14,317 nucleotides of DNA. It comes from Longimicrobiaceae bacterium. GTDB lineage: Bacteria; Gemmatimonadota; Gemmatimonadetes; Longimicrobiales; Longimicrobiaceae. This document shows, piece after piece, positions 1 through 7,371 of this stretch (position 1 is the first letter of the stretch; every line of letters begins with the position of its first letter). The notes beneath the pieces were generated by a model. That model saw nothing but the letters and a program-made list of their open reading frames with translations, was not told where the DNA came from and did not search any database. The position numbers were made by a program, and so were the translations under genes. The stretch spans positions 1-14,317 of the forward strand of contig JASLAX010000006.1 of NCBI GenBank assembly GCA_030146875.1. The letters are read 5' to 3'.

Positions 1-426
1 CCGGGCGGGAGCGTGTACGCGGGGATGGCCATCTACGACACCATGAAGTTCCTCTCCTGCGACGTGAACACGTACTGCATGGGGATCGCGGCCAGCATGG
101 GAAGCTTCCTGCTGGCGGCCGGGACCAAGGGGAAGCGCTACGCGCTGCCCAACTCGCGGATCATGCTCCACCAGCCCTCGGGCGGCGGGCAGGGGTCGGC
201 GGCCGACATCGAGATCCAGGCCCGGGAGATCCTGTACATCCGCGAGCGGATGAACCTGATCTACTCCGAGTGCACGGGGCAGACGCCCCAGAAGATCGCC
301 GAGGACCTGGACCGGGACCGCTTCATGAGCCCCGAGGAGGCCAAGGACTACGGCCTGATCGACCAGGTGATCCAGCACCGCGGCCAGGTGGTGGAGGTCT
401 CCCACGAAGTCGCCGAGACCCGCTGA
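1..426 (+). CDS. clpP: ATP-dependent Clp protease proteolytic subunit ClpP (5' truncated by window edge)
   Basis: This is the serine peptidase that forms the double heptameric barrel degrading proteins unfolded by ClpX. The frame is open from base 1, giving 141 visible residues, so roughly the first 55-65 residues of a normal ClpP of about 200 aa lie outside the window. Visible family marks are the PGGSV oxyanion segment at the very start, the catalytic Ser in GIAASMGS (visible residue 32), the catalytic His in MLHQP (57), and the catalytic Asp in DRDRFMS (106), followed by the usual EEAKDYGLID. The full triad is therefore present and the enzyme should be active. It is directly upstream of clpX on the same strand, the common arrangement. 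The stop is TGA at 424-426, followed by a strong hairpin that may set the ClpP:ClpX ratio. Confidence 0.97.
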   Translation, partial: PGGSVYAGMAIYDTMKFLSCDVNTYCMGIAASMGSFLLAAGTKGKRYALPNSRIMLHQPSGGGQGSAADIEIQAREILYIRERMNLIYSECTGQTPQKIAEDLDRDRFMSPEEAKDYGLIDQVIQHRGQVVEVSHEVAETR

Positions 427-444
427 TCTCCAGCCTGCTTCGTC

Positions 445-474
445 GTCCCGCCGCCCGCCTCCGGGCGGCGGGAC
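445..474 (+). terminator. Perfect 13-bp hairpin between clpP and clpX
   Basis: Bases 445-457 pair perfectly with 462-474 around a CCTC loop, giving a stem of 13 nearly all G-C pairs. No T tract follows. It could be a partial terminator or attenuator, or an mRNA-end stabiliser protecting the clpP message after processing. It begins 18 bases after the clpP stop and ends 30 bases before the clpX start. It is unlikely to be a full stop signal if clpX has no promoter of its own, and none is obvious in the remaining 30 bases. Confidence 0.6.
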
Positions 475-504
475 GCGCGTCCGTCATCTTCCGGCAGTAG
501 CGCC

Positions 505-1746
<1,242 letters not shown>

Positions 1747-1748
1747 GG

Positions 1749-2468
1749 GTGGAGGCCTCCTCGTTCGACTCTCCGCTCCGCATCAAGTCGGTAGAGTTCG
1801 TGGGCGCCATCGGCCAGGTGGGCCAGGCGCCCCCCGAGGTGGTGGAGGGGGTGGCGCAGGTCGCCTTCTCCGGCCGCTCCAACGTGGGGAAGTCCTCTCT
1901 GATCAACCGGCTCCTGGGCCGGACCCGCACCGCCATCGCCCGCGTCTCGGCGCAGCCGGGGAAGACGCAGGAGATCAACTTCTACCGCGTGCGCACCGAC
2001 GCGGGGGAGTTCTTCCTGGTGGACCTTCCCGGCTACGGCTACGCGAAGGTGCCGCAGGCGCTGCGGGAGAAGTGGAAGCCCCTGATCCACGGCTACCTCT
2101 CCTCGTCGCGCGACCTGGCGGGGGTGGTCCAGCTCCTGGACCTGCGCACCGGCCCCACGCCGGACGACCTGGCGTCGGTCGACTACCTGGCCGAGCTGGG
2201 CGTGCCCGTGCTGTTCGCGCTGACCAAGGCCGACAAGATCGGCAAGTCCAAGCGCCACGCCGAGGTGCGGAAGGCGGTGGAGAAGCTGGGCGTGGAGGAG
2301 GACCAGGCGGTCCTGTTCTCCGCCCTGAACGGCGAGGGGCGCGAGGAGCTGCTGACGGTGCTGGCCTCCCTGCTCTTCCCCGAGCCGGCGGGGGACGGAG
2401 AGGCCCCCGCGGACGGAGCGGAGGCCGCGACGGCCGCCGACGCGGCGACGGACGGTACCGCCGCGTAG
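1749..2468 (+). CDS. engB: Ribosome biogenesis GTP-binding protein EngB (YsxC/YihA)
   Basis: This is a TrmE-Era-EngA-EngB-Septin-like GTPase needed for late assembly of the 50S ribosomal subunit. G motifs are all visible: G1 GRSNVGKS at 42-49, the G2 region PGKTQEI near 70-76 (Thr73), G3 DLPGYGYAKV at 92-101, G4 TKAD at 159-162 and G5 SAL at 191-193. The protein is 239 aa. The fold ends near residue 212, and the remaining ~28 residues are an Ala/Asp/Glu/Gly-rich low-complexity acidic tail, longer than in typical homologues of about 200 aa and probably disordered. The GTG start at 1749 is supported by AAGGAGG at the right distance and lies 2 bases after the clpX stop. Synteny of clpX and engB is common. 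Confidence 0.96.
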   Translation: MEASSFDSPLRIKSVEFVGAIGQVGQAPPEVVEGVAQVAFSGRSNVGKSSLINRLLGRTRTAIARVSAQPGKTQEINFYRVRTDAGEFFLVDLPGYGYAKVPQALREKWKPLIHGYLSSSRDLAGVVQLLDLRTGPTPDDLASVDYLAELGVPVLFALTKADKIGKSKRHAEVRKAVEKLGVEEDQAVLFSALNGEGREELLTVLASLLFPEPAGDGEAPADGAEAATAADAATDGTAA

Positions 2469-2568
2469 CCACCTGCGCCGGGGTCTTCACCCTGGCACGC
2501 ATGGTGCGCCCGAACGCGTGCAACCGCGCGCGCTCGGCTCGCGGCCGGACCCACACCCGAGGTGCTCC

Positions 2569-2937
2569 ATGCTCCGCGCCCGCTCGCTTTCCACGCTTCT
2601 CGCCGCGCTCGTCCTGCTCGTCGCCGGGTGCGCGAGCACCGGCGGAGCGCGCGGGGACGCAGGCTCCTCCGTCTTCGTGACCGTCCAGAACAACTCGGTC
2701 CCGCCGCAGGCGCTGACGGTGCACATCGTCTCGGACGCGGGGATGCGCGCGATCCTGGGGTCGGTCTCCCCCGGGGCGGTGACGCGCCTGGACTACCGCG
2801 GCTCGCGGCCGGGCACGCGCTACCGGCTGATGGCCCGCACCACGTCCGGCACGGAGCTGTTCTCGCAGCCCTTCTCGCTGGTGGAGGGCGAGTCCATCCT
2901 CTGGGACATCTCCGCGAACGCGATCCGGACGCTCTGA
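2569..2937 (+). CDS. Small putative lipoprotein, unknown function
   Basis: The 122-aa product starts with a classical lipoprotein signal: Arg residues at 3 and 5, a Leu/Ala/Val-rich core, and lipobox VAGC with the lipidated Cys at 21. The ATG at 2569 is preceded by GAGGTG at 2559-2564. A GTG at 2518 in the same frame would add 17 charged or Pro-rich residues ahead of the signal and is less likely. The mature part (about 100 residues) alternates hydrophobic and polar residues (VFVTVQNNSVPPQALTVHIV, then a GSVSPG turn) and looks like a small beta-sandwich. I do not recognise a named family. It lies 100 bases after engB and is closed by a strong terminator, so it may be co-transcribed with the clp block or have its own promoter. 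Confidence 0.85.
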   Translation: MLRARSLSTLLAALVLLVAGCASTGGARGDAGSSVFVTVQNNSVPPQALTVHIVSDAGMRAILGSVSPGAVTRLDYRGSRPGTRYRLMARTTSGTELFSQPFSLVEGESILWDISANAIRTL

Positions 2938-2960
2938 GCCTCCGACGTTCCCGACGCGCC

Positions 2961-2993
2961 GAAGGGGCGCGGCCAACCCGGCCGCGCCCCTTT
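2961..2993 (+). terminator. Intrinsic terminator after the lipoprotein gene
   Basis: Bases 2962-2974 pair with 2980-2992 around a 5-base loop (AACCC), giving 13 perfect pairs with a GC-rich core and A-A/T-T at the base. A short T run (2991-2993) is at the 3' side. It begins 23 bases after the stop at 2937. Confidence 0.85.
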
Positions 2994-3163
2994 CGCGTGT
3001 ACGATGCCTTCCTCCACGTAGGGCTCCGAGGAGCCAATCTCTCCGCCGCAGCCCGCGTCTCCGGCAACTCCCACGCGCAGCGCCCGAGCATCGTTTTCGA
3101 GAGCGAACGCTGGCTCGCCCTCGGTCGGCAGAGCAAGGGACAAGGCCGTCCACTCTGGCCCCC

Positions 3164-3192
3164 TTGCGGAGCGCGCGTTTTTTGCGCATCTT
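3164..3192 (+). promoter_or_regulatory. Weak candidate promoter for the 3234-5466 cluster
   Basis: TTGCGG at 3164-3169 and CATCTT at 3187-3192 are separated by 17 bases that include a run of six T (3178-3183). The -35-like hexamer is a fair match and the -10-like hexamer a poor one (3 of 6). Its placement about 40 bases upstream of the ATG at 3234, after a terminator, is the main support. The rest of 2994-3233 shows no convincing gene. Confidence 0.25.
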
Positions 3193-3233
3193 TGCCGCCT
3201 CAATCTCTCTACGTCTCACATCGCTCGATTCCG

Positions 3234-4010
3234 ATGGCCTCTACTCGCCACAGGCTTCTCCTCCTCGCCAGCGCGTTCTGCGCCCTCGCGGTCGGCACGG
3301 CCGGATGCTCCGACACCCCCACCGGTCCGCTGCGCGACGCGCACGACGGTACGCGGATGTCCACCTGCACCCTCTCGGGCTGCACCGCCACGGTCAGCCC
3401 CACCGAGGTGGTGCCGAAGGGCGATCCCATCTGCGACATCTCCGACTGCGACCTGCCGCTGGGGGAGGATGACGACGATACCGGAGGTGGCGGCACCGGC
3501 GGCGGCGGCACGCCAACCACCCCACCGGACACGACGCAGCAGGACACCACGGCGGAGGCGCCGTGTAACACGGAGGACCCTATCGTTGACTCGCGGGAGG
3601 TCCAGGCCGGATTCCGCGATCTCTGGAAAGCCTCGAATTACGGTCCCGACGTTCCGCAGGAGCAGCGGCTCGAGCAGTATGCATGGATCATGGAGACCGC
3701 CCGCGGATATCGGCTCGAATCTATGGGCGTGGCTCCCCAGCCATGCGGGACGGTCTCTCCTGTGCTGCTATCCAAGCCCGCTGGAGCGGTCGCGTGGGTA
3801 CATACGCATCCATGGGGGATCCTTGAGATGCAAACAACCTGTGGTCCGGACAGTTCTCTGTACGCGGGGCTGCCCAGCATAGAAGATGTTGACCTTTCGA
3901 CCCAGTTCGGGGGATTGCGCGGCTACATCCTTGACCCCGCTGGGATCACACAGTTCTCCAGCAACGGCGGTCGAGCGACTGAAGCGCGACATGCGCGGTG
4001 CGGCTACTAA
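3234..4010 (+). CDS. Putative lipoprotein with a JAMM/DUF4329-like domain
   Basis: The 258-aa product starts with a lipoprotein signal (TRHR, hydrophobic core, TAGC with Cys25). It then has a Cys-containing segment (CTLSGC at 45-50, CDISDC at 67-72), an acidic run (EDDDD) and a Gly/Thr/Pro linker at about 83-108. The C-terminal domain (about 115-245) carries HTHP at 190-193 and PSIED at 214-218, i.e. H190-x-H192-P...S215-x-x-D218. This is the layout of the JAMM/MPN zinc site, seen also in DUF4329-type domains. The pieces GYILDPAG and FSSNGG after it fit the end of such a domain. If active it would be an envelope metallo-isopeptidase or protease, but that is inference. It heads a tight cluster with three paralogous exported proteins. 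Codon use is lower in GC than neighbouring genes, suggesting transfer. Confidence 0.8.
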   Translation: MASTRHRLLLLASAFCALAVGTAGCSDTPTGPLRDAHDGTRMSTCTLSGCTATVSPTEVVPKGDPICDISDCDLPLGEDDDDTGGGGTGGGGTPTTPPDTTQQDTTAEAPCNTEDPIVDSREVQAGFRDLWKASNYGPDVPQEQRLEQYAWIMETARGYRLESMGVAPQPCGTVSPVLLSKPAGAVAWVHTHPWGILEMQTTCGPDSSLYAGLPSIEDVDLSTQFGGLRGYILDPAGITQFSSNGGRATEARHARCGY

Positions 4011-4022
4011 CTGGTGCACACG

Positions 4023-4481
4023 ATGAGCAACGGCGTCTTCATCCTTTTGGCAACGGCGATCGTCGGATCCTCCACAGCACCGGTCGCCGTCCCTGCGGCT
4101 GGAATCCGCAAGGTGTGTCCGGACGAGACCAATACCTCCCGTGGACGGGTGCTGTCGCTGCTATCTCCCTGGCTGATGGACATCCGCCGGCGCTTCGGCT
4201 TTGAGGCCGCGCGGGAGGACCACCTCCGGCCGCTCGGTGACCCCCAGGACGCGGATGTGTGTCGGCGCCTAAGATCCGTCATACGACATGCAAGCAAGGT
4301 CGACCCGGTCCATGGAAATCCGTGGCTCATGACGTTCTATGAGGCGGACGGCTTCTATTTCGTAGCCGTATCGCGCGATCAGCAGGGTGCGCGGCCGGAC
4401 GGCCCACAGGTGCTCGGGCGTGGTGGGTGGCTGCTCGTGTACGACTCGAATCTCGACCTTCTCCTAAAAGCCTCCGGCTGA
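4023..4481 (+). CDS. Exported two-cysteine protein, copy A of a tandem paralogue family
   Basis: The 152-aa product has an N-terminal hydrophobic segment (VFILLATAIVG) that looks like a signal peptide. A GTG at 4014 is an alternative start, but ATG 4023 gives the better signal and a 12-base gap to the previous stop, equal to the next gap. The mature part shares a pattern with the two genes downstream: a first Cys (32), an Arg-rich stretch, then D-x-D-VCRRL with a second Cys (80), an aromatic strand FYEADGFYFVAV, and a C-terminal strand LLVYDSNLDLLL. I do not recognise a named family. The conserved 48-residue spacing suggests a disulfide in the periplasm or outside the cell. Base composition is lower in GC than the surroundings, like the preceding gene. 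Confidence 0.75.
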   Translation: MSNGVFILLATAIVGSSTAPVAVPAAGIRKVCPDETNTSRGRVLSLLSPWLMDIRRRFGFEAAREDHLRPLGDPQDADVCRRLRSVIRHASKVDPVHGNPWLMTFYEADGFYFVAVSRDQQGARPDGPQVLGRGGWLLVYDSNLDLLLKASG

Positions 4482-4493
4482 GCATACAGACGC

Positions 4494-5009
4494 ATGGACC
4501 GCGACGGCTGCTTCCTCGGCGCAGATCCGCGTGAGGTGGAGCGGGATGGACGCTTCCGACGAGCCGTTAGCCTCGCCGCTTTGCTCCTCTCGGTGATCGC
4601 CGCGGCTCCTCTTTCGGAAGGGGGGTGGGAGTGCGGGCCGGTCAGCGATCTGGCGCGGGTGCAGGTGGAGCGCCTGCTCACGAGCCCGGCGCTCCAGCCG
4701 ATCAGGGACTCGCACGGGCTCGGCGCCGTGGGGCCGCAGGACGTGACGGAGCTGTCGGACGTGGACGGCGGCCCTGCCTGTGCCCGCCTCCACAGCAGGC
4801 TCCACCCGGAGGATCGCGCCGCCCGCCGGCGCCCGTCGTTCCTTCGAACGAGCGCCGGATACCTGGTGTTCGTGGAACGTGCCTACCGTCCGCGCGTGGT
4901 GACACCGGCGTCGCCGGGACATATTCGCGTCCGGTCCACCAGCGTGCGTGCGGACGTGCTCTACGTACTGAACGAACGGTTCGAGGTGCTTGGGATCCTC
5001 GCATTCTGA
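4494..5009 (+). CDS. Exported two-cysteine protein, copy B of a tandem paralogue family
   Basis: The 171-aa product from ATG 4494 has a charged 24-residue lead and then a hydrophobic core (AVSLAALLLSVIAAAP) typical of a signal peptide. GTG 4536 would give a shorter, more standard signal peptide and cannot be excluded, as neither start has a good Shine-Dalgarno. The mature part is the most divergent of the three copies but keeps the landmarks: Cys47 and Cys96 (49 apart, the second in PACARL where the others have VCRRL), an aromatic strand YLVFVERAY, and a C-terminal strand LYVLNERFEVLGIL. It is 12 bases after copy A and 10 bases before copy C, so the three are almost surely one transcript. Function unknown. 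Confidence 0.72.
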   Translation: MDRDGCFLGADPREVERDGRFRRAVSLAALLLSVIAAAPLSEGGWECGPVSDLARVQVERLLTSPALQPIRDSHGLGAVGPQDVTELSDVDGGPACARLHSRLHPEDRAARRRPSFLRTSAGYLVFVERAYRPRVVTPASPGHIRVRSTSVRADVLYVLNERFEVLGILAF

Positions 5010-5019
5010 AGGCGGTGCC

Positions 5020-5466
5020 GTGATCCTTTCCGCGTTTCGGAGCCTCGCGCCGCTCCTGCTGGCCACGGCGCTCGGCGCGTGGCCGCACGGTGCCGGCGCG
5101 CAGGAGCCCGGGAGCGGCGGAGCGTGTCCGGCGGGTCACCCACGCGCCGAGGCGAGGGTGAAGTCGTTCTTCACCGGTTCCAGCACCAAACCGGACCGGG
5201 TGCGCTTCGGGATCCCCTCCAGCCTGGTGGCGGAAGTACGGCTCCTCACCGACTCGGATGGCGGGCGCGTCTGTCGCCGGTTGAACGAGGCGCTCGGGCC
5301 CAGCCGGTACATGGAGGCGGACTGGGCGCGCGGCTTCTACCGCGCCGGTGAATTCTACTTCGTCTCCTTCGCGTATGCTCCCCCGTCGGGGGACATTCGG
5401 CTCGGGCCCACGCCGCTCATCGTGCTCGACCGCGATCTGAACCTCCTGGAGGTGATCGCGAGCTGA
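5020..5466 (+). CDS. Exported two-cysteine protein, copy C of a tandem paralogue family
   Basis: The 148-aa product starts at GTG 5020, with GAAGG 7 bases upstream. This start gives a clean signal peptide (MILSAFRSLAPLLLATALGA) with likely cleavage after AGA near residue 27. A TTG at 4990 in frame would overlap copy B and add ten polar residues, and is rejected. Landmarks match copies A and B: Cys36 and Cys85 (49 apart, second in RVCRRL), the aromatic strand FYRAGEFYFVSFAY, and the C-terminal strand LIVLDRDLNLLEVI. The similarity to copy A is obvious by eye in the last 65 residues. Composition here is back to the high-GC norm, so copies A and C have diverged in codon use as well as sequence. 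Function unknown. Confidence 0.8.
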   Translation: MILSAFRSLAPLLLATALGAWPHGAGAQEPGSGGACPAGHPRAEARVKSFFTGSSTKPDRVRFGIPSSLVAEVRLLTDSDGGRVCRRLNEALGPSRYMEADWARGFYRAGEFYFVSFAYAPPSGDIRLGPTPLIVLDRDLNLLEVIAS

Positions 5467-5492
5467 CCCGGACGACGGCCGTCCGCCGGGTC
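5465..5492 (+). terminator. Possible terminator after copy C
   Basis: GACCCGG at 5465-5471 (overlapping the stop codon) pairs with CCGGGTC at 5486-5492, enclosing an inner palindrome GACGGCCGTC. The tail is pyrimidine-rich but is not a T tract. It is weaker than the other terminators here, so read-through to the gene at 5532 is possible. Confidence 0.4.
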
Positions 5493-5531
5493 CGATCCTT
5501 CTCCATCCAGGTACCCTCGATCGTTCCGACC

Positions 5532-6314
5532 ATGAACGTGCATCGTCTTTCCGCCTCGTTCCGCGGAGCCCTCCGCCCGCTGGTCCTGCTCCTGGCGCTG
5601 GCCGCGGGGGCGCAGCCAGTTCGGGCCCAGGCTCCCACTGCGCAGACGGCCCCGCCCGCACCCGGATCGGTGACGGTGACCGGGCAGGTGGTGGACGCCG
5701 CCAGCGGCCAGCCCATCGTGGGAGCGCGGGTGGACCTGGGGCAGCTCGCCCGACGCGCGGTGACGGACGCGCAGGGGCGGTTCGTGGTGGAGGGGGTGAT
5801 GCCGGGGACGTACGCGGCGCTGGCGCGGCAGATCGGCTACGAGGCGCAGCACGAGAACGTGGCGGTGGGCGCGAGCGGCGGAGAGGTCGTGTTCCGGATG
5901 AAGGCCGACCCGATCCTGCTGCAGGGGCTGGTGGTGCAGGGCGACCGCTTCGCCAGCCGGCGGCGCTCGGCCCCGGTCACGGTCCGCGCCTTCGACCGCG
6001 CAATGCTGACGGGCGCCGCCGGGCGGGACGCCAACACGCTCATCCGGGACCGGGCGGGGCTGAACGTGCATCCCTGCCCCGGCGGCGGCGGACGCGGGAC
6101 CGAGTGCGTGCGGGTGCGCGGGTACCCGTACCGCGTGCGCGTGTACCTGGACGAGGCGCCGCTCCCCACCGGGCTGGAGGGGCTGAAGGACTTTCCCGCC
6201 GACGAGCTGTACCTGGTGGAGATCTACGCCGGCGGGGCCATGATCCGCGCGTACACCGTCACCTTCATGGAGAGCGCCGCCAGGCGGAACGTGCGCCCCG
6301 AGCCGCTCTTCTGA
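5532..6314 (+). CDS. Exported CarboxypepD_reg plus TonB-plug-like protein without beta-barrel (copy 1)
   Basis: The 260-aa product has a signal peptide (hydrophobic core about 14-27, cleavage near VRAQA 30-34) and a Pro/Ala/Thr linker. Next is a CarboxypepD_reg-like beta-sandwich (about 47-125: VTGQVVDAASGQPIVGARV, VTDAQGRFVVEGVMPGTY, a classic pattern). A region resembling the plug domain of TonB-dependent receptors follows (about 130-246: ADPILLQGLVVQGDRF, then DANTLIRDRAGLNV, RVYLDEAPLPTGLEGLKDFPADELYLVEIYAGG). A full receptor would continue into a 22-strand barrel, but here the protein ends at RPEPLF. Cys182 and Cys192 flank a Gly-rich loop. It is paralogous to the gene at 6508. It may be a periplasmic binding or assembly module, by inference. 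The ATG at 5532 has no strong Shine-Dalgarno but gives the right signal peptide. Confidence 0.85.
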   Translation: MNVHRLSASFRGALRPLVLLLALAAGAQPVRAQAPTAQTAPPAPGSVTVTGQVVDAASGQPIVGARVDLGQLARRAVTDAQGRFVVEGVMPGTYAALARQIGYEAQHENVAVGASGGEVVFRMKADPILLQGLVVQGDRFASRRRSAPVTVRAFDRAMLTGAAGRDANTLIRDRAGLNVHPCPGGGGRGTECVRVRGYPYRVRVYLDEAPLPTGLEGLKDFPADELYLVEIYAGGAMIRAYTVTFMESAARRNVRPEPLF

Positions 6315-6336
6315 CGCGGGGACGCGCGAGGTGGAC

Positions 6337-6364
6337 GAGGGGGAGCCGGCGCCGGCTCCCCCTC
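6337..6364 (+). terminator. Terminator between the two plug-domain genes
   Basis: Bases 6337-6350 and 6351-6364 form a perfect 28-base palindrome centred on GGCGCC, so the real hairpin opens 2-3 central pairs to leave a stem of about 11-12 pairs. It starts 22 bases after the stop. No strong T tract follows (CGGCATTTCGG), so it may act in both directions. Confidence 0.7.
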
Positions 6365-6396
6365 CGGCATTTCGGACCCCGGTCGACGCGCGGGGG

Positions 6397-6425
6397 TGGA
6401 CCCTATGCCGGCGGCGGGGTATAAT
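6397..6425 (+). promoter_or_regulatory. Sigma-70-like promoter for the second plug-domain gene
   Basis: A perfect TATAAT at 6420-6425 stands out in very GC-rich DNA. TGGACC at 6397-6402 (4 of 6 matches to the -35 consensus) is separated from it by exactly 17 bases. Transcription would start near 6432, giving a leader of about 75 bases before ATG 6508. It sits just after a terminator, which supports separate control of the two paralogues. Confidence 0.7.
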
Positions 6426-6507
6426 GGCCGGTCCCAACGCCTTCGGCGGCACGGGCCCCGGGGGCCGCAGGCTCCTCACCCATCCGCACGCTCCACGCGA
6501 CGCAGCC

Positions 6508-7287
6508 ATGCAGCGACTCCGCTCCCTCTCTCCGCGCCTGGCGCGGCTCCTGGCCTCGGCCGCCGCGACGCTGGCGGTGGCGGCCGTTCCCGCGGCCGCG
6601 CAGATCCCCCCGCCCCCTCCACCGCCGCCCCCCGACGCGGGCGTGGCCATGGTGACCGGGCAGGTCCTGGACGCCAAAACGGGGCTGCCCATCCAGGGCG
6701 CGCGCGTGGAGCTGGGGCAGCAGCACGTGAAGCGCGCGGTGACGGACTCGCAGGGGCGCTACACCATCCGCGGGGTGCTGAACGGCATCCACCCTGCCAG
6801 CGCGCGCTTCCTGGGCTACCAGGCCGACGACCAGTCGATCACCGTCCCCCGCTCGGGTATGGTGGAGCTCGTCTTCCGGCTGCAGCCGGATCCCTTCGTG
6901 CTGGAGGGGATCACCGTGACGGCGGACCGCTTCGCGGCGCGGCGCCGGGCGGCGGCCGTGGCCTCGCGGGCGCTGGACCGCACGCACTTCCAGCACGCCA
7001 TCGCCCAGGACGCCGCCGCGGCCATCCGCGAGCGGGCGGGGCTCTCCATCACCGGGTGCCCCGCCGGGCGCGGCGAGTGCGTGGTGGTGCGCGGCGCGCC
7101 CACGCGCGTGCAGGTGTACGTGGACGAGGCGATCTCGCCCACGGGGCTGCAGGCGCTGGAGGTGATGGACCCGCAGGAGATCTACATGGTGGAGGTGTAC
7201 CGCGGAGGCGCGATGATCCGCGTCTACACGATCACCTTCATGGAGCACGCCGCCAAGCGCGGCTACCTGCCCGAGCCGCTCTTCTAG
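6508..7287 (+). CDS. Exported CarboxypepD_reg plus TonB-plug-like protein without beta-barrel (copy 2)
   Basis: The 259-aa product is a clear paralogue of the gene at 5532, aligning end to end with about the same length. The signal peptide covers about 1-32 (cleavage near PAAAQ). A run of nine prolines (34-42) forms the linker. The CarboxypepD_reg-like domain is at about 48-126 (MVTGQVLDAKTGLPIQGARV, VTDSQGRYTIRGV) and the plug-like domain at about 130-245, ending at LPEPLF. Shared marks with copy 1 are ADRFAARRR, the two Cys (184, 191) around a Gly/Arg loop, VYVDEAISPTGL, and GGAMIR-YT-TFME. The ATG at 6508 begins a proper Arg-then-hydrophobic signal; an upstream in-frame GTG at 6331 lies in the terminator and is not credible. 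The promoter at 6397-6425 drives it and a strong terminator follows. Confidence 0.87.
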   Translation: MQRLRSLSPRLARLLASAAATLAVAAVPAAAQIPPPPPPPPPDAGVAMVTGQVLDAKTGLPIQGARVELGQQHVKRAVTDSQGRYTIRGVLNGIHPASARFLGYQADDQSITVPRSGMVELVFRLQPDPFVLEGITVTADRFAARRRAAAVASRALDRTHFQHAIAQDAAAAIRERAGLSITGCPAGRGECVVVRGAPTRVQVYVDEAISPTGLQALEVMDPQEIYMVEVYRGGAMIRVYTITFMEHAAKRGYLPEPLF

Positions 7288-7308
7288 CGGCCGCGCCGGC
7301 GCCACGCC

Positions 7309-7343
7309 GAGAGGGGCGCCCCCACCGCGGGGGCGCCCCTCTC
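7309..7343. terminator. Bidirectional intrinsic terminator
   Basis: Bases 7309-7323 pair perfectly with 7329-7343 (15 pairs) around an ACCGC loop. On + it ends copy 2 of the plug-domain genes (stop at 7287), with a TTCATCTCATC tail. It also lies 28 bases beyond the end of the small ORF on the - strand, so it probably serves both convergent transcripts. Confidence 0.85.
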
Positions 7344-7371
7344 TTCATCTCATCGTCCCACCTTGCCGAGG

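Noticed and set aside
2518..2568. GTG 2518 as the start of the small lipoprotein
   Set aside because: It would place 17 polar or Pro-rich residues before the signal peptide; ATG 2569 has GAGGTG upstream and a perfect lipoprotein signal.
4990..5019. TTG 4990 as the start of copy C
   Set aside because: It overlaps the end of copy B and hides the signal peptide; GTG 5020 has GAAGG upstream and gives a clean signal.
4702..6692. Long - strand frames opposite the paralogue cluster and plug-domain genes
   Set aside because: Arg/Pro/Gly-rich shadows without motifs; the + strand genes there have signal peptides and paralogue conservation.
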